NCBI RefSeq assembly: GCF_002797895.1
Contig: NZ_PGES01000001.1
Coordinates: 2,108,001-2,172,000, forward strand
From: Janthinobacterium sp. 67
GTDB lineage: Bacteria; Pseudomonadota; Gammaproteobacteria; Burkholderiales; Burkholderiaceae_D
Length of the DNA stretch: 64,000 nt
Direction: 5' to 3'
Shown here piece after piece: positions 51,905 through 63,583 of this stretch. The translations under genes were made by a program, and so were the position numbers. The notes below the pieces were generated by a model. It saw only the letters and a list, made by a program, of their open reading frames with translations, was not told where the DNA came from and did not search any database. Position 1 is the first letter of the stretch. Each line of letters starts with the position of its first letter.

Positions 51905-53989
51905 TTACTTAGCGGGCCAGAATGGCAGGAAATAGATCAGGAAGCCCAGCACGCCCAGGATCATCACGAATGCATAGTGATAGATGTAGCCGGTCTGCAG
52001 CACTCGCGACAGCGAGGACAGCCAGGCGACGACCTTGGCGCTACCATTGACGACGAAACCGTCGATCAGCTTCTTGTCACCGAAGTTCCACAGGCCATTA
52101 CCCAGCAAGCGGGCACCGCCGGCGAACACGACTTCATTGAACTTGTCCATGTAGTACTTGTTGTCCAGCAGGGTGTGGATCGCGTGGAACTTGGCAAAGA
52201 ACCAGGCCGGTACGCGCGGGTTGACCATGTAGCAGTAGTAGGCTGCCACCACGCCGGACAATGCCAGCCAGAACGGTGCCGTCGACAGGCCGTGGATCGC
52301 CATCGCCATTGCGCCGTGGAATTCATGCGACAACTCTTCCATTGCTGGATGGTTTTCGCCGACGAAGATCACGCCCTTGAAGAAATCGCCATGCAGCATC
52401 GGGCCGATCGTCAGGTAGCCGATGATCAGCGACGGGATCGCCAGCATCACCAGCGGGAACCAGACGACGAATGGGGACTCGTGCGGCTTCTGGCCAGGTT
52501 CCAGGCCATGGTGGCCGTGGTCGTCTTCCTCTTCTTCATCGTGTGCGTCCGAATCATGCTTGGCCGCAGGCGCGTGGTGATCGTCATGACCGTGCGCATG
52601 CGCCTGGCCGAAACGTTCCTTGCCGTGGAAGACGAGGAAGTACATGCGGAACGAGTAGAAGGCCGTAACGAACACGCCAGCCAGCACGGCGAACTGGGCA
52701 AAGCCAGCGCCCCAGATGTGCGTCGCTTCGACGGCTTCGATGATGCTGTCTTTCGAGTAGAAACCGGAGAACAGCGGCGTGCCGATCAGGGCCAGCGAAC
52801 CGACCAGGGACGTGATCCACGTGATCGGCATGTATTTGCGCAGGCCGCCCATGTTGCGGATGTCCTGGTCGTGGTGCATGCCGATGATGACGGAACCGGC
52901 GCCCAGGAACAGCAGTGCCTTGAAGAATGCGTGCGTCATCAGGTGGAACACGGCCACGGAGTAGGCGGACGAACCGAGCGCGACGGTCATGTAGCCGAGC
53001 TGCGACAGGGTCGAGTAAGCGACGACGCGCTTGATGTCGTTCTGGATGATGCCCAAAAAGCCCATGAACAGCGCCGTGATGGAGCCGATCACGAGGATGA
53101 AGGACAGTGCCGTGTCGGACAGTTCGAACAGCGGCGACATGCGCGAGACCATGAAGATACCGGCCGTCACCATCGTCGCGGCGTGAATCAGTGCCGAGAT
53201 CGGGGTAGGACCTTCCATCGAGTCAGGCAACCACACGTGCAGCGGGAACTGCGCCGACTTGCCCATCGCGCCGATGAACAGGCAGATACAGGCAACGGTC
53301 AGCAGCGGCCAGTCGCTACCAAGCATGGTCATCTGTGCCAACGCATCTTTCTGCGCGAACACTTCCTGGTAATTCATGGTGTGGGCGTTAGCCAGCAGCA
53401 GGCCGATACCGAGGATGAAGCCGAAGTCGCCCACGCGGTTGACGAGGAAAGCCTTCATGTTGGCCACGATGGCCGTCGGACGCTGGTACCAGAAACCGAT
53501 CAGCAGGTAGGAGACCAGACCCACGGCTTCCCAACCGAAGAACAGTTGCAGGAAGTTGTTGGCCATGACCAGCATCAGCATCGAGAACGTGAACAGCGAG
53601 ATGTAGGCGAAGAAGCGGTTGTAGCCTTCGTCGTCCTTCATGTAGCCGATCGTGTAGATGTGCACCATCAGGGAAACAAAAGTGACCACGCACATCATCA
53701 TCGCCGACAGCGAATCGATCTGGAAGCCCACTTCCATCTTCAGGGGGCCGATCGTCATCCAGTTATAGATCGTGCCATTGAATGTCGCGCCATCCATCAC
53801 TGCCAGCAGTGTCTGCACGGACAGGATGAACGCAATCAGTACGCCCAGGATCGTCGCGGTATGCGACGTCTTGCGTCCGACCAAATTACCCAGGAACTGG
53901 GTGCCAAGCAAGCCTGCAATCGCGGCACCGGCCAGCGGCGCCAGCGGTACGGCAAGAAGGAGGTTAGGGTTGAGGAGTTGCCCCGCCAT
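51905..53989 (-). CDS. nuoL: NADH-quinone oxidoreductase subunit L
   Basis: This is a 694-residue distal proton-channel subunit of complex I with the long lateral helix at its C-terminus. Motifs: FGWEAVGLVSYLLIGFWYQRP, KSAQFPLHVWLPDSMEGPTPISALIHAATMVTAGIFM and IKRVVAYSTLSQLGYM. It is longer than the roughly 610-residue E. coli protein; part of the excess is a His/Asp/Glu-rich loop at residues about 460-503 (GHDDHHAPAAKHDSDAHDEE, then EEDDHGHH) between transmembrane helices. AAGGTTCATC precedes the ATG. Confidence 0.96.
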   Translation of the reverse strand: MAGQLLNPNLLLAVPLAPLAGAAIAGLLGTQFLGNLVGRKTSHTATILGVLIAFILSVQTLLAVMDGATFNGTIYNWMTIGPLKMEVGFQIDSLSAMMMCVVTFVSLMVHIYTIGYMKDDEGYNRFFAYISLFTFSMLMLVMANNFLQLFFGWEAVGLVSYLLIGFWYQRPTAIVANMKAFLVNRVGDFGFILGIGLLLANAHTMNYQEVFAQKDALAQMTMLGSDWPLLTVACICLFIGAMGKSAQFPLHVWLPDSMEGPTPISALIHAATMVTAGIFMVSRMSPLFELSDTALSFILVIGSITALFMGFLGIIQNDIKRVVAYSTLSQLGYMTVALGSSAYSVAVFHLMTHAFFKALLFLGAGSVIIGMHHDQDIRNMGGLRKYMPITWITSLVGSLALIGTPLFSGFYSKDSIIEAVEATHIWGAGFAQFAVLAGVFVTAFYSFRMYFLVFHGKERFGQAHAHGHDDHHAPAAKHDSDAHDEEEEDDHGHHGLEPGQKPHESPFVVWFPLVMLAIPSLIIGYLTIGPMLHGDFFKGVIFVGENHPAMEELSHEFHGAMAMAIHGLSTAPFWLALSGVVAAYYCYMVNPRVPAWFFAKFHAIHTLLDNKYYMDKFNEVVFAGGARLLGNGLWNFGDKKLIDGFVVNGSAKVVAWLSSLSRVLQTGYIYHYAFVMILGVLGFLIYFLPFWPAK

Positions 53990-54035
53990 GATGAACCTTA
54001 ATCGTTATTATTCGAGAGATCGAGTCTGAAAAACA

Positions 54036-54344
54036 TCAGCCTTTGAGGCTGTCCAGGTCTTCGACGTTGATGGTATCCAGATTACGGAACATCACCACCA
54101 GAATAGCCAGACCGATAGCCGACTCAGCGGCGGCAACCGTCAGGATGAAGAAAACGAAGATCTGACCGGCCGCGTCGCCCATGAAATGGGAGAACGCGAT
54201 GAAATTCATATTCACCGCCAGCAGCATCAATTCGATTGCCATCAGCAATACGATGATGTTCTTGCGGTTCAGGAAAATACCGACGATCGAGATTGCGAAC
54301 AGGATCGCGCCCAGGACCAGAAAATGTGTGAGCGATAATGTCAT
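54036..54344 (-). CDS. nuoK: NADH-quinone oxidoreductase subunit K
   Basis: This is a 102-residue, three-TM complex I subunit. The two buried Glu residues of the proton path are present in [20 protein letters not shown] and [14 protein letters not shown]. The start overlaps the nuoJ stop by 4 bp. A 46-bp gap separates it from nuoL. Confidence 0.96.
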   Translation of the reverse strand: MTLSLTHFLVLGAILFAISIVGIFLNRKNIIVLLMAIELMLLAVNMNFIAFSHFMGDAAGQIFVFFILTVAAAESAIGLAILVVMFRNLDTINVEDLDSLKG

Positions 54345-54973
54345 GGTGCCTCCTTAACTTCCGGCTCAGCCGCAGGACGCTCGACAACCGCGTCCATCTT
54401 GATGATCTTCAGGCGGTCGTTGCGCTTGACGCGCACGGCATCGCCTGGAGCGAAATGCTTGGTGTCCTTGCGTTTGCGCAGGGTCAGCGCGACCGCGGCA
54501 ACGATGGCCACCAGCAGCACGACGGCGGCGATCTCGAAGGCAAACACGTATTTCGTGTAGATCAGCAGACCCAGTTCCTTGGTGCCGCCCAGGTTGACGT
54601 TGACCGGAGCGATGCTAGGCGCAAAGTTGCGGAAACCGTGCCACAGGACGGCGGCCATTTCCAGCACGATGATCACGCCCACCGTCACCGACAAAGGCAG
54701 ATAGCCCCAGAAGCCCTCGCGCATGCGGTCGATATTGATATCGAGCATCATGACCACGAAGAGGAACAGCACCATCACGGCGCCGACGTACACCAATACC
54801 AGCACGATGGCCAGGAATTCAGCTTGCAGCAGCATCCAGATGCCCGCTGCGGAAAAGAAGGACAGTACCAAAAACAGTACTGCGTGGACCGGATTACGGG
54901 CCGTGATGACGCGCGTCGCTGCCAGAATCAAGATCAGCGCGAAGGCGTAAAACAAAATTGTTTTAAAGTCCAT
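54341..54973 (-). CDS. nuoJ: NADH-quinone oxidoreductase subunit J
   Basis: This is a 210-residue, five-TM complex I subunit with [51 protein letters not shown], the conserved TM2-TM3 region, and a hydrophilic C-terminal tail (ending EPEVKEAP) that is somewhat long. It is coupled to nuoK. A stable stem-loop lies between it and nuoI upstream. Confidence 0.95.
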   Translation of the reverse strand: MDFKTILFYAFALILILAATRVITARNPVHAVLFLVLSFFSAAGIWMLLQAEFLAIVLVLVYVGAVMVLFLFVVMMLDINIDRMREGFWGYLPLSVTVGVIIVLEMAAVLWHGFRNFAPSIAPVNVNLGGTKELGLLIYTKYVFAFEIAAVVLLVAIVAAVALTLRKRKDTKHFAPGDAVRVKRNDRLKIIKMDAVVERPAAEPEVKEAP

Positions 54974-55008
54974 AAAAAACCCAATAGACGTACAGATGAA
55001 CGAGGGGC

Positions 55009-55034
55009 GCGCCGCAGCCTCTCAGCTGCGGCGC
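55009..55034 (-). other. intra-operon stem-loop between nuoI and nuoJ
   Basis: GCGCCGCAG (55009-55017) and CTGCGGCGC (55026-55034) form a perfect 9-bp stem with an 8-nt loop, 6 bp after the nuoI stop. There is no T-run on the minus strand (CCCCTCGTT follows), so it is not a simple terminator. It may mark an mRNA processing or decay boundary between the peripheral-arm and membrane-arm genes. Confidence 0.6.
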
Positions 55035-55039
55035 ATCCA

Positions 55040-55528
55040 TCAGCGATAAGGTGCGTCGGCGGCGCGCGCAGCGGCGATGTCATTTTCATAACGATCACCT
55101 ACGGCCAGCAACATCTCTTTCGTGTAATACAAATCCCCGCGTTTCTCGCCGTGGTATTCCAGGATTTGCGTCTCGACGATCGAATCGACCGGGCAGGACT
55201 CTTCGCAGAAACCGCAGAAGATGCACTTGGTCAAGTCAATATCGTAACGCGTGGTACGGCGCGAGCCGTCGTCACGCTGTTCCGATTCGATCGTGATGGC
55301 CATCGCCGGGCAAACCGCTTCGCACAGTTTGCAGGCGATGCAACGTTCCTCGCCGTTCGGGTAGCGGCGCAGCGCGTGCAAGCCACGGAAACGCGGCGAG
55401 ATCGGTGTCTTCTCTTCCGGGAATTGCACCGTGATCTTGCGCGAAAACATGTACTTGCCTGTCAGCGCCATGCCCTTGATCAGCTCGCCTAACAAGAGGC
55501 TGCTGAAGAAATCTTTTACCTTATCCAT
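55040..55528 (-). CDS. nuoI: NADH-quinone oxidoreductase subunit I (two 4Fe-4S)
   Basis: This is a 162-residue ferredoxin-like subunit with the N6a and N6b clusters: [12 protein letters not shown] and [12 protein letters not shown], passing electrons toward NuoB. The start is taken at MDKVKDFF (55528), after the nuoH stop by 14 bp; an in-frame extension to 55552 runs back toward nuoH and lacks similarity. [11 protein letters not shown] and YDIDLTKC are family signatures. Confidence 0.96.
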   Translation of the reverse strand: MDKVKDFFSSLLLGELIKGMALTGKYMFSRKITVQFPEEKTPISPRFRGLHALRRYPNGEERCIACKLCEAVCPAMAITIESEQRDDGSRRTTRYDIDLTKCIFCGFCEESCPVDSIVETQILEYHGEKRGDLYYTKEMLLAVGDRYENDIAAARAADAPYR

Positions 55529-55542
55529 TCGTATGCACTCTC

Positions 55543-56625
55543 TTACTTCCAAATATTCCAGGATGTCTGCATCCAGGCAGCGACGAAGACCAGGTAGACC
55601 AGCGTCAACGGGATAAATACTTTCCAGCCCAGGCGCATGATCTGGTCATAACGGTAGCGTGGGAAAGTACCGCGCACCCAGATGAACACCGAGACGATGA
55701 AGAAGGTTTTCGCGAACAGCCAGAAGAAGCCGCCGAAACCACCCCAGAACTCGAGGAAAGCAAATGGTGCGGACCAGCCACCGAGGAACATGAGCGAAGT
55801 CAGCGCGCCGATCAGGATCATGTTGGCGTATTCGGCCAGCATGAACATGGCGTAGGCCATGCCCGAGTACTCGACCATGTGGCCGGCAACGATTTCCGAC
55901 TCGCCCTCGACGACGTCGAACGGGTGACGGTTGGCTTCAGCCAGGCCCGACACCATGTAGATGACGAACATCGGCAGCAGCGGCAGCCAGTTCCACGACA
56001 GGAAGTTCACGCCCTTGTCGGCGAAGTAGCCGATTTGCTGGCCGCCGACGATGTCGATGAAGTTCAGGCTGCCCGAGACCATCAGCACGATGACCATCAC
56101 GAAGCCCATCGGGATTTCATACGAAATCATCTGCGCCGAAGCGCGCATGGCGCCCATGAACGAGTACTTCGAGTTCGAGGCCCAGCCGGCGATGATGATG
56201 CCGTAGACTTCCATCGAGGTAATCGCCAGCAGCATCAGCAAGCCCGCGTTGACGTTGGCCAGCACGGCTTGCGGACCGAAGGGCACGACCGACCAGGCGG
56301 CCAGGGCCGGCATGATGGTCATGATCGGGCCAATCACGAACAGGCCTTTGGCGGCCTTGGACGGGATGATGATCTCTTTGAACAAGAGTTTCAGCGCATC
56401 GGCGATCGGCTGCAGCAAGCCCAATGGGCCTACGCGGTTCGGGCCGACGCGGATCTGGATCCAGCCGATCAGCTTGCGTTCCCACAAGGTCAGGTAGGCA
56501 ACCAGGCCCATCAGCGGCAGCAGCACGCACAGGATCTTGATCAGGGTCCAGAAGAACGGCCACGAGCCGCCCAGCAAATCCTGGCCGCTGCTGTTGATGA
56601 CGTTTACAAATTCAGGCAGAGCCAT
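55543..56625 (-). CDS. nuoH: NADH-quinone oxidoreductase subunit H
   Basis: This is a 360-residue membrane subunit forming the quinone chamber at the arm junction, with about eight TM helices. Motifs: [37 protein letters not shown] and [30 protein letters not shown] with the conserved acidic cluster. The start ATG shares one base with the nuoG stop. Confidence 0.96.
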   Translation of the reverse strand: MALPEFVNVINSSGQDLLGGSWPFFWTLIKILCVLLPLMGLVAYLTLWERKLIGWIQIRVGPNRVGPLGLLQPIADALKLLFKEIIIPSKAAKGLFVIGPIMTIMPALAAWSVVPFGPQAVLANVNAGLLMLLAITSMEVYGIIIAGWASNSKYSFMGAMRASAQMISYEIPMGFVMVIVLMVSGSLNFIDIVGGQQIGYFADKGVNFLSWNWLPLLPMFVIYMVSGLAEANRHPFDVVEGESEIVAGHMVEYSGMAYAMFMLAEYANMILIGALTSLMFLGGWSAPFAFLEFWGGFGGFFWLFAKTFFIVSVFIWVRGTFPRYRYDQIMRLGWKVFIPLTLVYLVFVAAWMQTSWNIWK

Positions 56626-58958
56626 CAGATTTTCCCCTCTGCTGTTTCAACTGTGATGTCACCGAACATGCCGCCCAGGCCAGCCGTCGAGGCATGCGCC
56701 GCCGACACCTTGACCACATTGGCCGGCAGGCCGGCGTGAATTGCCGCCACCAGGATGGCGCTGCCGGAGCCTTGCGCCACTTTGACCTTGTCGCCCGCCT
56801 TGATGCCCAGCTTGCCAGCCAGTTCGGCGGACAGGTGTGCTTGCGGCGCGGCGCCATCGACCGTGCGTTGCAAAGGTTCGGAACGGCGTACCAGCGCGTC
56901 GGCGAAGTAGATCGGCACGTCGGCGATGCGTTGCAGCGCAGGCGAGGCCGGTGCGTACGTTGCCGCTTCCGGTGCGTTCTTGGCGATGTTGTTCAGCTGT
57001 GCCGACAGATCGGTCACGCCGGCACCAAACGCTTCGTCGCGGATCGCTTCGGAGGTGTCGTAGTCGAAACCGGCCAGGCCCAGGATGTTGCCCAGGACGC
57101 GCAGCACTTTCCAGGCTGGGCGGGTTTCCGCCAGCGGTTTCACGGTGCCGTTGAAGCTTTGCGCGCGGCCTTCGCAGTTCACGAAGGTACCCGAGGTTTC
57201 GGCGAACGGCGAGATCGGCAGCAAGACATCGGCGTACTCCATGCCGTGCTTGAAGGCGGACATGGCCACGACCATGTCGGCGCCATCCAGGGCGGCGCGG
57301 GCCGCTTGCGGATTGGCGGCATCGAGTTCCGGCTCGGCGTGCAGCAGCACGTAGGCTTTTTTCGGTACGGCAAACGCAGCTTGCACGTTGGCGCGCGGCT
57401 TGGCGACCAGGTGCGCGCCAACCGTGTTGGCCGCTTCCGTCAGGTAGCCGAGCTTGGCGCCCGTCTGTTCGGCGATCCATTGCGCGGCAGCGTGCAGTTG
57501 CGACGCTTGCGGGTGTTGCGTTGCCGCGTTACCCAGCAGCACGGCGCCATGGTCGCCAGCCATCAGGCTGGCGGCGATGGCCGTTGCCACGTCCGAAGCG
57601 GCGACCGCTTCGAAACCGGCTGGCGCGGCGATTTCTTTGGCTTTGGCAACGGCGACAACCACTTCCGACAAGGCCGCCAGCCAATCGCTTGGCGCCACGA
57701 TCATCTTGTTGGCGATGGTGATCAGTTGATCATCGTCGGAGGCGTGCAGGATCGACAGCTTGGCGCCGCCCTTGACGGACGCGCGCAAACGCGTGGCCAG
57801 CAATGGGTGATCCTTGCGCAGGAACGAGCCGATGACGAAGGCGCGCTTGATCTGGCCAAATTCGCTGATCGGCATGCCCAGCCATGGTTTCACATTCGCG
57901 TCGAGCGCGAAGTCGGTCTGGCGCAGGCGGAAGTCGACGTTCTCGGAACCGAGACCGTTGGCCACTTTTTGCAGCAGGACCAGCTCTTCGACGGTCGAGT
58001 GCGGCGTTGCCAGCGCGGCGATGGCGTCGGCGCCATGTTCGTGCTTGATGTTTTTCAGGCCGTGCGCCACGTATTCCAGCGCGGTTTGCCAATCGACTTC
58101 TTTCCACTCGTTGCCTTGTTTCAGCATCGGGGTCGTCAGGCGTTCGGCACTGTCCAGCGCTTCGTACGAGAAACGGTCCTTGTCCGAGATCCAGCATTCG
58201 TTGACGGCTTCGTTTTCCAGCGGCAGTACACGCTTGACCTTGCCAGCTTTCACTTGCACGATCAGGTTCGTACCGAGGCCGTCATGCGGGCTGACCGATT
58301 TGCGGCGCGACAGTTCCCACGTACGGGCGCTGTAGCGGAACGGCTTCGAGGTCAGTGCGCCAACCGGGCACAGGTCGATCATGTTGCCCGACAGTTCGGA
58401 GTCGACGGACTGGCCGACGAAGGACACGATTTCCGAGTGTTCGCCGCGGCCGATCATGCCCAGCTCCATCACGCCGGCCACTTCCTGGCCAAAGCGTACG
58501 CAACGGGTGCACTGGATGCAGCGCGACATTTCCTGCATGGAAACCAGCGGACCGGCTTCCTTCGGCGTGACAACGCGCTTGTCTTCCTTGTAGCGCGATT
58601 CGCTCTTGCCGTAGCCCACTGCCAAGTCTTGCAACTGGCATTCGCCGCCCTGATCGCAGATAGGGCAATCGAGCGGGTGGTTAATCAGCAAGAATTCCAT
58701 GACCGACTTTTGCGCCTGCACAGCTTTATCGCTGGCGGAGCGCACGATCATGCCGGCACTGACCGGGGTCGCACAAGCGGGCAAAGGCTTGGGCGCCTTT
58801 TCCACTTCGACCAGGCACATGCGGCAGTTCGCTGCGATCGACAATTTCTTGTGATAGCAGAAGTGCGGAATGTAGGTTCCCAATTTGTTGGCGGCGTCCA
58901 TCACCATGCTACCAGCAGGGACTTCGACTTTTTTGCCGTCTATTTCGATTTCAACCAT
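56625..58958 (-). CDS. nuoG: NADH-quinone oxidoreductase subunit G
   Basis: This 777-residue Fe-S subunit of the NADH module has an N-terminal 2Fe-2S domain ([20 protein letters not shown], then CATPV), the His-ligated 4Fe-4S site ([21 protein letters not shown]) and a further 4Fe-4S site ([18 protein letters not shown]), then a molybdopterin-oxidoreductase-like domain without Mo-binding function. The optional N7 cluster region was not checked residue by residue. The start lies 22 bp after the nuoF stop. Confidence 0.95.
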   Translation of the reverse strand: MVEIEIDGKKVEVPAGSMVMDAANKLGTYIPHFCYHKKLSIAANCRMCLVEVEKAPKPLPACATPVSAGMIVRSASDKAVQAQKSVMEFLLINHPLDCPICDQGGECQLQDLAVGYGKSESRYKEDKRVVTPKEAGPLVSMQEMSRCIQCTRCVRFGQEVAGVMELGMIGRGEHSEIVSFVGQSVDSELSGNMIDLCPVGALTSKPFRYSARTWELSRRKSVSPHDGLGTNLIVQVKAGKVKRVLPLENEAVNECWISDKDRFSYEALDSAERLTTPMLKQGNEWKEVDWQTALEYVAHGLKNIKHEHGADAIAALATPHSTVEELVLLQKVANGLGSENVDFRLRQTDFALDANVKPWLGMPISEFGQIKRAFVIGSFLRKDHPLLATRLRASVKGGAKLSILHASDDDQLITIANKMIVAPSDWLAALSEVVVAVAKAKEIAAPAGFEAVAASDVATAIAASLMAGDHGAVLLGNAATQHPQASQLHAAAQWIAEQTGAKLGYLTEAANTVGAHLVAKPRANVQAAFAVPKKAYVLLHAEPELDAANPQAARAALDGADMVVAMSAFKHGMEYADVLLPISPFAETSGTFVNCEGRAQSFNGTVKPLAETRPAWKVLRVLGNILGLAGFDYDTSEAIRDEAFGAGVTDLSAQLNNIAKNAPEAATYAPASPALQRIADVPIYFADALVRRSEPLQRTVDGAAPQAHLSAELAGKLGIKAGDKVKVAQGSGSAILVAAIHAGLPANVVKVSAAHASTAGLGGMFGDITVETAEGKI

Positions 58959-58980
58959 GGTGATCGTTACCTGACGCAGC

Positions 58981-60276
58981 TTAGATATATGCGGGCACTA
59001 AGCAATGCTTGTGCTCGATATGATATTCAAATTCTTCACGGAAATTCTTAATGAAGGCCCGTACCGGCATGGCAGCCGCATCGCCCAGCGCGCAAATGGT
59101 GCGGCCCTGGATGTTGTCGGCGATCGAGTTGAGCATGTCCAGGTCGTCTGGACGACCCTGCCCCTGCTCGATGCGGTGCACCATGCGGTACATCCAGCCT
59201 GTGCCTTCACGGCAAGGCGTACACTGGCCGCACGATTCTTCAAAGTAGAAGTAGGACAGGCGTTCCAGCGCCTTTACCATGCAGCGTGTTTCGTCCATCA
59301 CGATGACGGCGCCCGAACCCAACATCGAACCGGCTTTCGCGATCGAGTCGTAGTCCAGGTCGGTCTGCATCATGATGTCGCCGCGGATCACCGGAGCGGA
59401 CGAACCGCCAGGGATCACGGCCTTGATCTTTTTGCCACCGCGCATGCCGCCTGCCAGTTCCAGCAGGGTCGCAAACGGGGTGCCGAGCGGCACTTCGTAG
59501 TTGCCCGGTTTTTCCACGTCGCCCGAGATCGAGAAGATCTTCGAACCGCCATTGTTCGGCTTGCCCATCGCCAGGTATTTCTCTGGACCGATGTTCAGCA
59601 CGAAGGGCACGGCCGCGAAGGTTTCCGTGTTGTTGATCGTCGTCGGCTTGCCGTACAGGCCAAACGAGGCAGGGAAAGGCGGCTTGAAGCGCGGCTGGCC
59701 TTTCTTGCCTTCCAGCGATTCGAGCAGGGCCGTTTCTTCGCCGCAGATGTAGGCGCCATAACCATGGTGCGCGTGCAACTGGAACGAGAACTCGCTGCCC
59801 ATGATCTTGTCACCGAGGAAGCCGGCGGCGCGCGCCTCTTCCAGCGCTTCTTCGAAACGCAGGTATTCCTGGAAGATCTCGCCGTGGATATAGTTGTAGC
59901 CCACGGTGATGCCCATCGCATAAGCGCCAATGGCCATGCCTTCGATCAGGGCATGGGGATTGTAACGAATGATGTCGCGGTCCTTGAAAGTGCCCGGCTC
60001 GCCTTCATCTGTATTGCAGACGAGGTATTTCTGGCCCGGGAACTGGCGCGGCATGAAGCTCCACTTCAAGCCGGTAGGGAAACCCGCGCCGCCACGGCCG
60101 CGCAAGGACGACGCCTTGAGGTCGGCGATGATCTGTTCCGGCGTGATTTTCTCTTCCAGGATACGCCGCAGGGCGCTGTAGCCGCCGCGGTTCACATAAT
60201 CTTGCAAATGCCAGTTCTTGCCATCCAGATCCTTCAGGATCAATGGATCGATATGGCGGTTGTGGAGTGACGTCAT
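58981..60276 (-). CDS. nuoF: NADH-quinone oxidoreductase subunit F (FMN, NADH site)
   Basis: This is a 431-residue flavoprotein subunit where NADH is oxidised. [19 protein letters not shown] is the NADH/FMN glycine-rich loop, [23 protein letters not shown] binds FMN, and [12 protein letters not shown] carries three Cys of the N3 4Fe-4S cluster, the fourth being in the C-terminal TICALGDAA. The ATG at 60276 overlaps the nuoE stop (ATGA), so the upstream in-frame extension to 60330 is rejected. Confidence 0.96.
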   Translation of the reverse strand: MTSLHNRHIDPLILKDLDGKNWHLQDYVNRGGYSALRRILEEKITPEQIIADLKASSLRGRGGAGFPTGLKWSFMPRQFPGQKYLVCNTDEGEPGTFKDRDIIRYNPHALIEGMAIGAYAMGITVGYNYIHGEIFQEYLRFEEALEEARAAGFLGDKIMGSEFSFQLHAHHGYGAYICGEETALLESLEGKKGQPRFKPPFPASFGLYGKPTTINNTETFAAVPFVLNIGPEKYLAMGKPNNGGSKIFSISGDVEKPGNYEVPLGTPFATLLELAGGMRGGKKIKAVIPGGSSAPVIRGDIMMQTDLDYDSIAKAGSMLGSGAVIVMDETRCMVKALERLSYFYFEESCGQCTPCREGTGWMYRMVHRIEQGQGRPDDLDMLNSIADNIQGRTICALGDAAAMPVRAFIKNFREEFEYHIEHKHCLVPAYI

Positions 60277-60752
60277 TTCTTGAGTTCCTCCAGCATGGCG
60301 TCGATCTTCTCGTTCGACATCCAGCTGCACATGGTTTTATTACTGACCAGCAAGACAGGCGCATCGCCGCAAGCACCCATGCACTCGCCTTCAACCAGCG
60401 TGAACTGGCCGTCTGCGGTGGTTTCGCGGAAATCGATACCCAGTTTCTGCTTCAGGTACTCGGCAGCGCGCACGCCGCCCGACAGGGCGCATGGCAGGTT
60501 GGTGCACACGGTGATCTTGTGCTTGCCCACGGGTTTCACGTTGTACATATTGTAGAACGTGGCCACTTCCTGCACGGCAATCGCCGGCATGCCGATGTAG
60601 TCGGCCAGTTCCTTCATGGTTTCCGGCGCCAGCCAGCCCAGTTCATCCTGGGCATGGGCCAGCGCGGCCATGACGGCCGACTGACGCTGGTCGGCCGGAT
60701 ACTTGGCCAGCTCGCGGTCAATTTTCTTATAGCATTGCTCTGATAACAACAT
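60273..60752 (-). CDS. nuoE: NADH-quinone oxidoreductase subunit E (2Fe-2S)
   Basis: This 159-residue thioredoxin-fold subunit holds the N1a cluster, with ligands in [12 protein letters not shown] (Cys pair) and [12 protein letters not shown] (Cys pair). N-terminal [27 protein letters not shown] is the family helical bundle. It is co-translated with nuoF and starts 12 bp after nuoD. Confidence 0.96.
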   Translation of the reverse strand: MLLSEQCYKKIDRELAKYPADQRQSAVMAALAHAQDELGWLAPETMKELADYIGMPAIAVQEVATFYNMYNVKPVGKHKITVCTNLPCALSGGVRAAEYLKQKLGIDFRETTADGQFTLVEGECMGACGDAPVLLVSNKTMCSWMSNEKIDAMLEELKK

Positions 60753-60764
60753 ACTTTTTGCCTC

Positions 60765-62018
60765 TTAGCGGTCAATACTGCCGAACACGATGTCTTGCGT
60801 CCCGATGATGGTCACGGCGTCGGCAAGCATGTGCCCACGCGCCATTTCGTCGAGCGACTGCAAGTGGGCGTAGTCTGGCGCGCGCAGTTTCATGCGGTAC
60901 GGCTTGTTGGCGCCATCGGACACCAGGTACACGCCGAACTCGCCCTTCGGGTGTTCCACGGCGCTGTAGGCCTCGCCTGGCGGCACGTGGAAACCTTCCG
61001 TAAACAGCTTGAAGTGGTGAATCAGGGATTCCATGTTGGTCTTCATGTCGACGCGACCCGGAGGCGCCACCTTGCGGTTGCTGGTCATGACAGGACCTTC
61101 ATTGTTGCGCAGCCACTCCACGCATTGCTTGATGATGCGGTTCGACTGGCGCAACTCTTCCACGCGGACCAGGTAACGGTCGTAGCAATCGCCGTTGGTG
61201 CCGATAGGGATGTCGAAATCCATCAGGTCGTACACTTCGTACGGCTGTTTCTTGCGCAAGTCCCACTGCACGCCCGAGCCGCGCAGCATGGCGCCCGTAA
61301 AGCCCATGGCCAGCGCATCTTCCGGCGAGACCACGCCGATGCCGACCGTGCGCTGTTTCCAGATACGGTTGTCGGTCAGCAGGGTTTCGTACTCGTCCAC
61401 CGAGTTCGGGAAGCGGCGCGCGAAGTCTTCGATGAAGTCCAGCAGCGAACCCTGGCGGTTTTCATTGAGCTTGCCGATCGCTTTTGCGTTGCGGATGATC
61501 GAGGCCTTGTGCTGCGGCATCGCGTCCGGCAGGTCGCGGTAGACGCCGCCCGGACGGTAGTAGGCCGCGTGCATGCGCGCGCCCGACACCGCCTCGTAGG
61601 CGTCGAACAAGTCTTCGCGGTCGCGGAAGCAATACAGGAACGGGCCCATGGCGCCAACGTCCAGCGCGTGGGTGCCGAGCCACATCAGGTGATTCAGGAT
61701 GCGCGTCATCTCGTCGAACATGACGCGGATGTATTGCGCGCGCAGCGGCACTTCCAGGCCCAGCATCTTTTCGATGGCCATCACGTACGCGTGTTCATTG
61801 CACATCATCGACACATAGTCGAGACGGTCCATGTACGGCACGGATTGCAGATAGGTCTTCTGCTCGGCCAGCTTTTCGGTGGCGCGGTGCAGCAGGCCGA
61901 TATGCGGGTCGGCGCGCTGGATGACTTCGCCATCCATCTCCAGCACCAGGCGCAGCACACCGTGCGCGGCCGGATGCTGTGGCCCAAAGTTCAGGGTGTA
62001 GTTCTTAATCTCAGCCAT
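60765..62018 (-). CDS. nuoD: NADH-quinone oxidoreductase subunit D
   Basis: This is a 417-residue 49-kDa-type subunit at the quinone site, related to the large subunit of NiFe hydrogenases. [22 protein letters not shown] contains the quinone-binding His, with [17 protein letters not shown] (Tyr region) and the C-terminal [14 protein letters not shown]. Its start shares one base with the nuoC stop. It is separate from nuoC, not fused as in E. coli. Confidence 0.97.
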   Translation of the reverse strand: MAEIKNYTLNFGPQHPAAHGVLRLVLEMDGEVIQRADPHIGLLHRATEKLAEQKTYLQSVPYMDRLDYVSMMCNEHAYVMAIEKMLGLEVPLRAQYIRVMFDEMTRILNHLMWLGTHALDVGAMGPFLYCFRDREDLFDAYEAVSGARMHAAYYRPGGVYRDLPDAMPQHKASIIRNAKAIGKLNENRQGSLLDFIEDFARRFPNSVDEYETLLTDNRIWKQRTVGIGVVSPEDALAMGFTGAMLRGSGVQWDLRKKQPYEVYDLMDFDIPIGTNGDCYDRYLVRVEELRQSNRIIKQCVEWLRNNEGPVMTSNRKVAPPGRVDMKTNMESLIHHFKLFTEGFHVPPGEAYSAVEHPKGEFGVYLVSDGANKPYRMKLRAPDYAHLQSLDEMARGHMLADAVTIIGTQDIVFGSIDR

Positions 62019-62611
62019 TATTTCATCCCGTAATGTTCTTCGCGGATCACGCGCGGCACGTTTTCCCGCGGCTCGATCGTCACGGGCTGGTAAATCACGC
62101 GCTTTTGTTCCGGATCGTAGCGCATCTCGACATAGCCGGAGACGGGGAAATCCTTGCGGAACGGATGGCCGATGAAACCGTAGTCGGTCAGCAGGCGGCG
62201 CAAGTCGTTGTGGCCTTCGAAGAGGATGCCCAGCAGGTCAAATGCTTCGCGCTCGTACCAGTTGACGGCACGCCAGATGCTCACCACGGAAGGCAGCAAC
62301 GGCATGTCGTCGTCCGGTGCGAACACGCGCACGCGCACGCGCCAGTTGTGCTTGACCGACAGCAAGTGCGACACGGCCGCGTAACGCAGGCCATCCCAGG
62401 TGCCATCGCCATAGGTCGAATAGTCGACGCCGCACAGATCGATCAATTGCTCGAAATGCAGGGCCGGATCGTCGCGCAGGGTCAGCATCACGGCCAGGTA
62501 GTCTTCCGCCTTGACCTGCAAGGTGACTTCGCCCAGCGTTACCGTCGTGCTAACGCGATCGCCCAGGGCAGTGCCGAGGGCGTTTTGCAATACTTCTAAA
62601 TGTGTTGTCAT
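62018..62611 (-). CDS. nuoC: NADH-quinone oxidoreductase subunit C
   Basis: This is a 197-residue 30-kDa-type subunit of the connecting module. It has [17 protein letters not shown], the family signature ERE(A)[33 protein letters not shown], and a typical C-terminus with [19 protein letters not shown]. It starts 17 bp after nuoB. Confidence 0.96.
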   Translation of the reverse strand: MTTHLEVLQNALGTALGDRVSTTVTLGEVTLQVKAEDYLAVMLTLRDDPALHFEQLIDLCGVDYSTYGDGTWDGLRYAAVSHLLSVKHNWRVRVRVFAPDDDMPLLPSVVSIWRAVNWYEREAFDLLGILFEGHNDLRRLLTDYGFIGHPFRKDFPVSGYVEMRYDPEQKRVIYQPVTIEPRENVPRVIREEHYGMK

Positions 62612-62628
62612 AATCTGAAGCGGCCCCG

Positions 62629-63105
62629 TTAGCGTGCGATCGTGCTGGTACGCTTGATCTTGTTCTGCAACTGCATGATGCCGTACAGCAAGGCTTCAGC
62701 GGTCGGAGGACAGCCAGGCACATACACGTCGACGGGCACGATGCGGTCGCAACCGCGCACCACGGAATAGGAGTAATGGTAGTACCCGCCGCCATTGGCG
62801 CAGGAACCCATCGAGATGACCCAGCGTGGCTCCGCCATCTGGTCGTAGACCTTGCGCAGGGCCGGCGCCATCTTGTTGCACAGGGTGCCGGCAACGATCA
62901 TGACGTCGGACTGACGCGGCGACGGACGAAACACGACGCCGAAACGGTCCATATCGTAGCGGGCTGCGCCCACATGCATCATTTCGACCGCACAGCAGGC
63001 CAGACCGAACGTCATCGGGAACATAGACCCGGTGCGCGCCCAGTTGATCAGCTTGTCGGCCGAGGTGGTGATGAAACCTTCGCTTAATACGCCTTCAATA
63101 GCCAT
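62629..63105 (-). CDS. nuoB: NADH-quinone oxidoreductase subunit B (cluster N2)
   Basis: This 158-residue subunit carries the terminal 4Fe-4S cluster N2 that reduces quinone. The ligands are the tandem Cys in [12 protein letters not shown], plus Cys in [23 protein letters not shown] and [29 protein letters not shown] is the conserved quinone-site neighbour. It starts 3 bp after the nuoA stop. Confidence 0.97.
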   Translation of the reverse strand: MAIEGVLSEGFITTSADKLINWARTGSMFPMTFGLACCAVEMMHVGAARYDMDRFGVVFRPSPRQSDVMIVAGTLCNKMAPALRKVYDQMAEPRWVISMGSCANGGGYYHYSYSVVRGCDRIVPVDVYVPGCPPTAEALLYGIMQLQNKIKRTSTIAR

Positions 63106-63108
63106 GGC

Positions 63109-63468
63109 TTATTCCCAGTCAAGGGCACCTTTCTTCCAAATGTACCAAAATCCGACCACGAATTCAGCGATGAACACCATCATCGTGACGAAACCGGCCC
63201 AGCCCAGGTCGCGCATTGCAACGCCCCATGGGAAAAAGAATGCCGTTTCCAGATCGAACAAAATAAACAGGATTGCGACCAGATAGTAGCGCACATCGAA
63301 TTTCATGCGCGCGTCTTCGAATGCTTCAAAACCACATTCGTACGGGGAGAGTTTTGCTGCGTCAGGCTTGTTAGGACCTAACAGGCGCCCCAGGAGCTGG
63401 GGAGCGATACCGACACCAAGGCCGATAATAATGAACAGCAGGACGGGGAAGTAATTTTCGAGGTTCAC
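63109..63468 (-). CDS. nuoA: NADH-quinone oxidoreductase subunit A
   Basis: This is a 119-residue, three-TM subunit near the quinone chamber: [25 protein letters not shown], the loop [43 protein letters not shown] with the key Cys and acidic residues, and the last helix [17 protein letters not shown] take the GTG at 63468 as start since it gives the standard beta-proteobacterial length; the frame continues open through the terminator and tRNA, which is not coding. First gene of the operon. Confidence 0.93.
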   Translation of the reverse strand: MNLENYFPVLLFIIIGLGVGIAPQLLGRLLGPNKPDAAKLSPYECGFEAFEDARMKFDVRYYLVAILFILFDLETAFFFPWGVAMRDLGWAGFVTMMVFIAEFVVGFWYIWKKGALDWE

Positions 63469-63583
63469 GATTGATGAGCTTATATTGAACGATCGGTTAA
63501 ATGAGGACGCTGCGATCATTTGCAGCGTATCTAACGCACGACCCCAATCAAAGCTAAGACCAGGATCGAACGACACATCCTCG

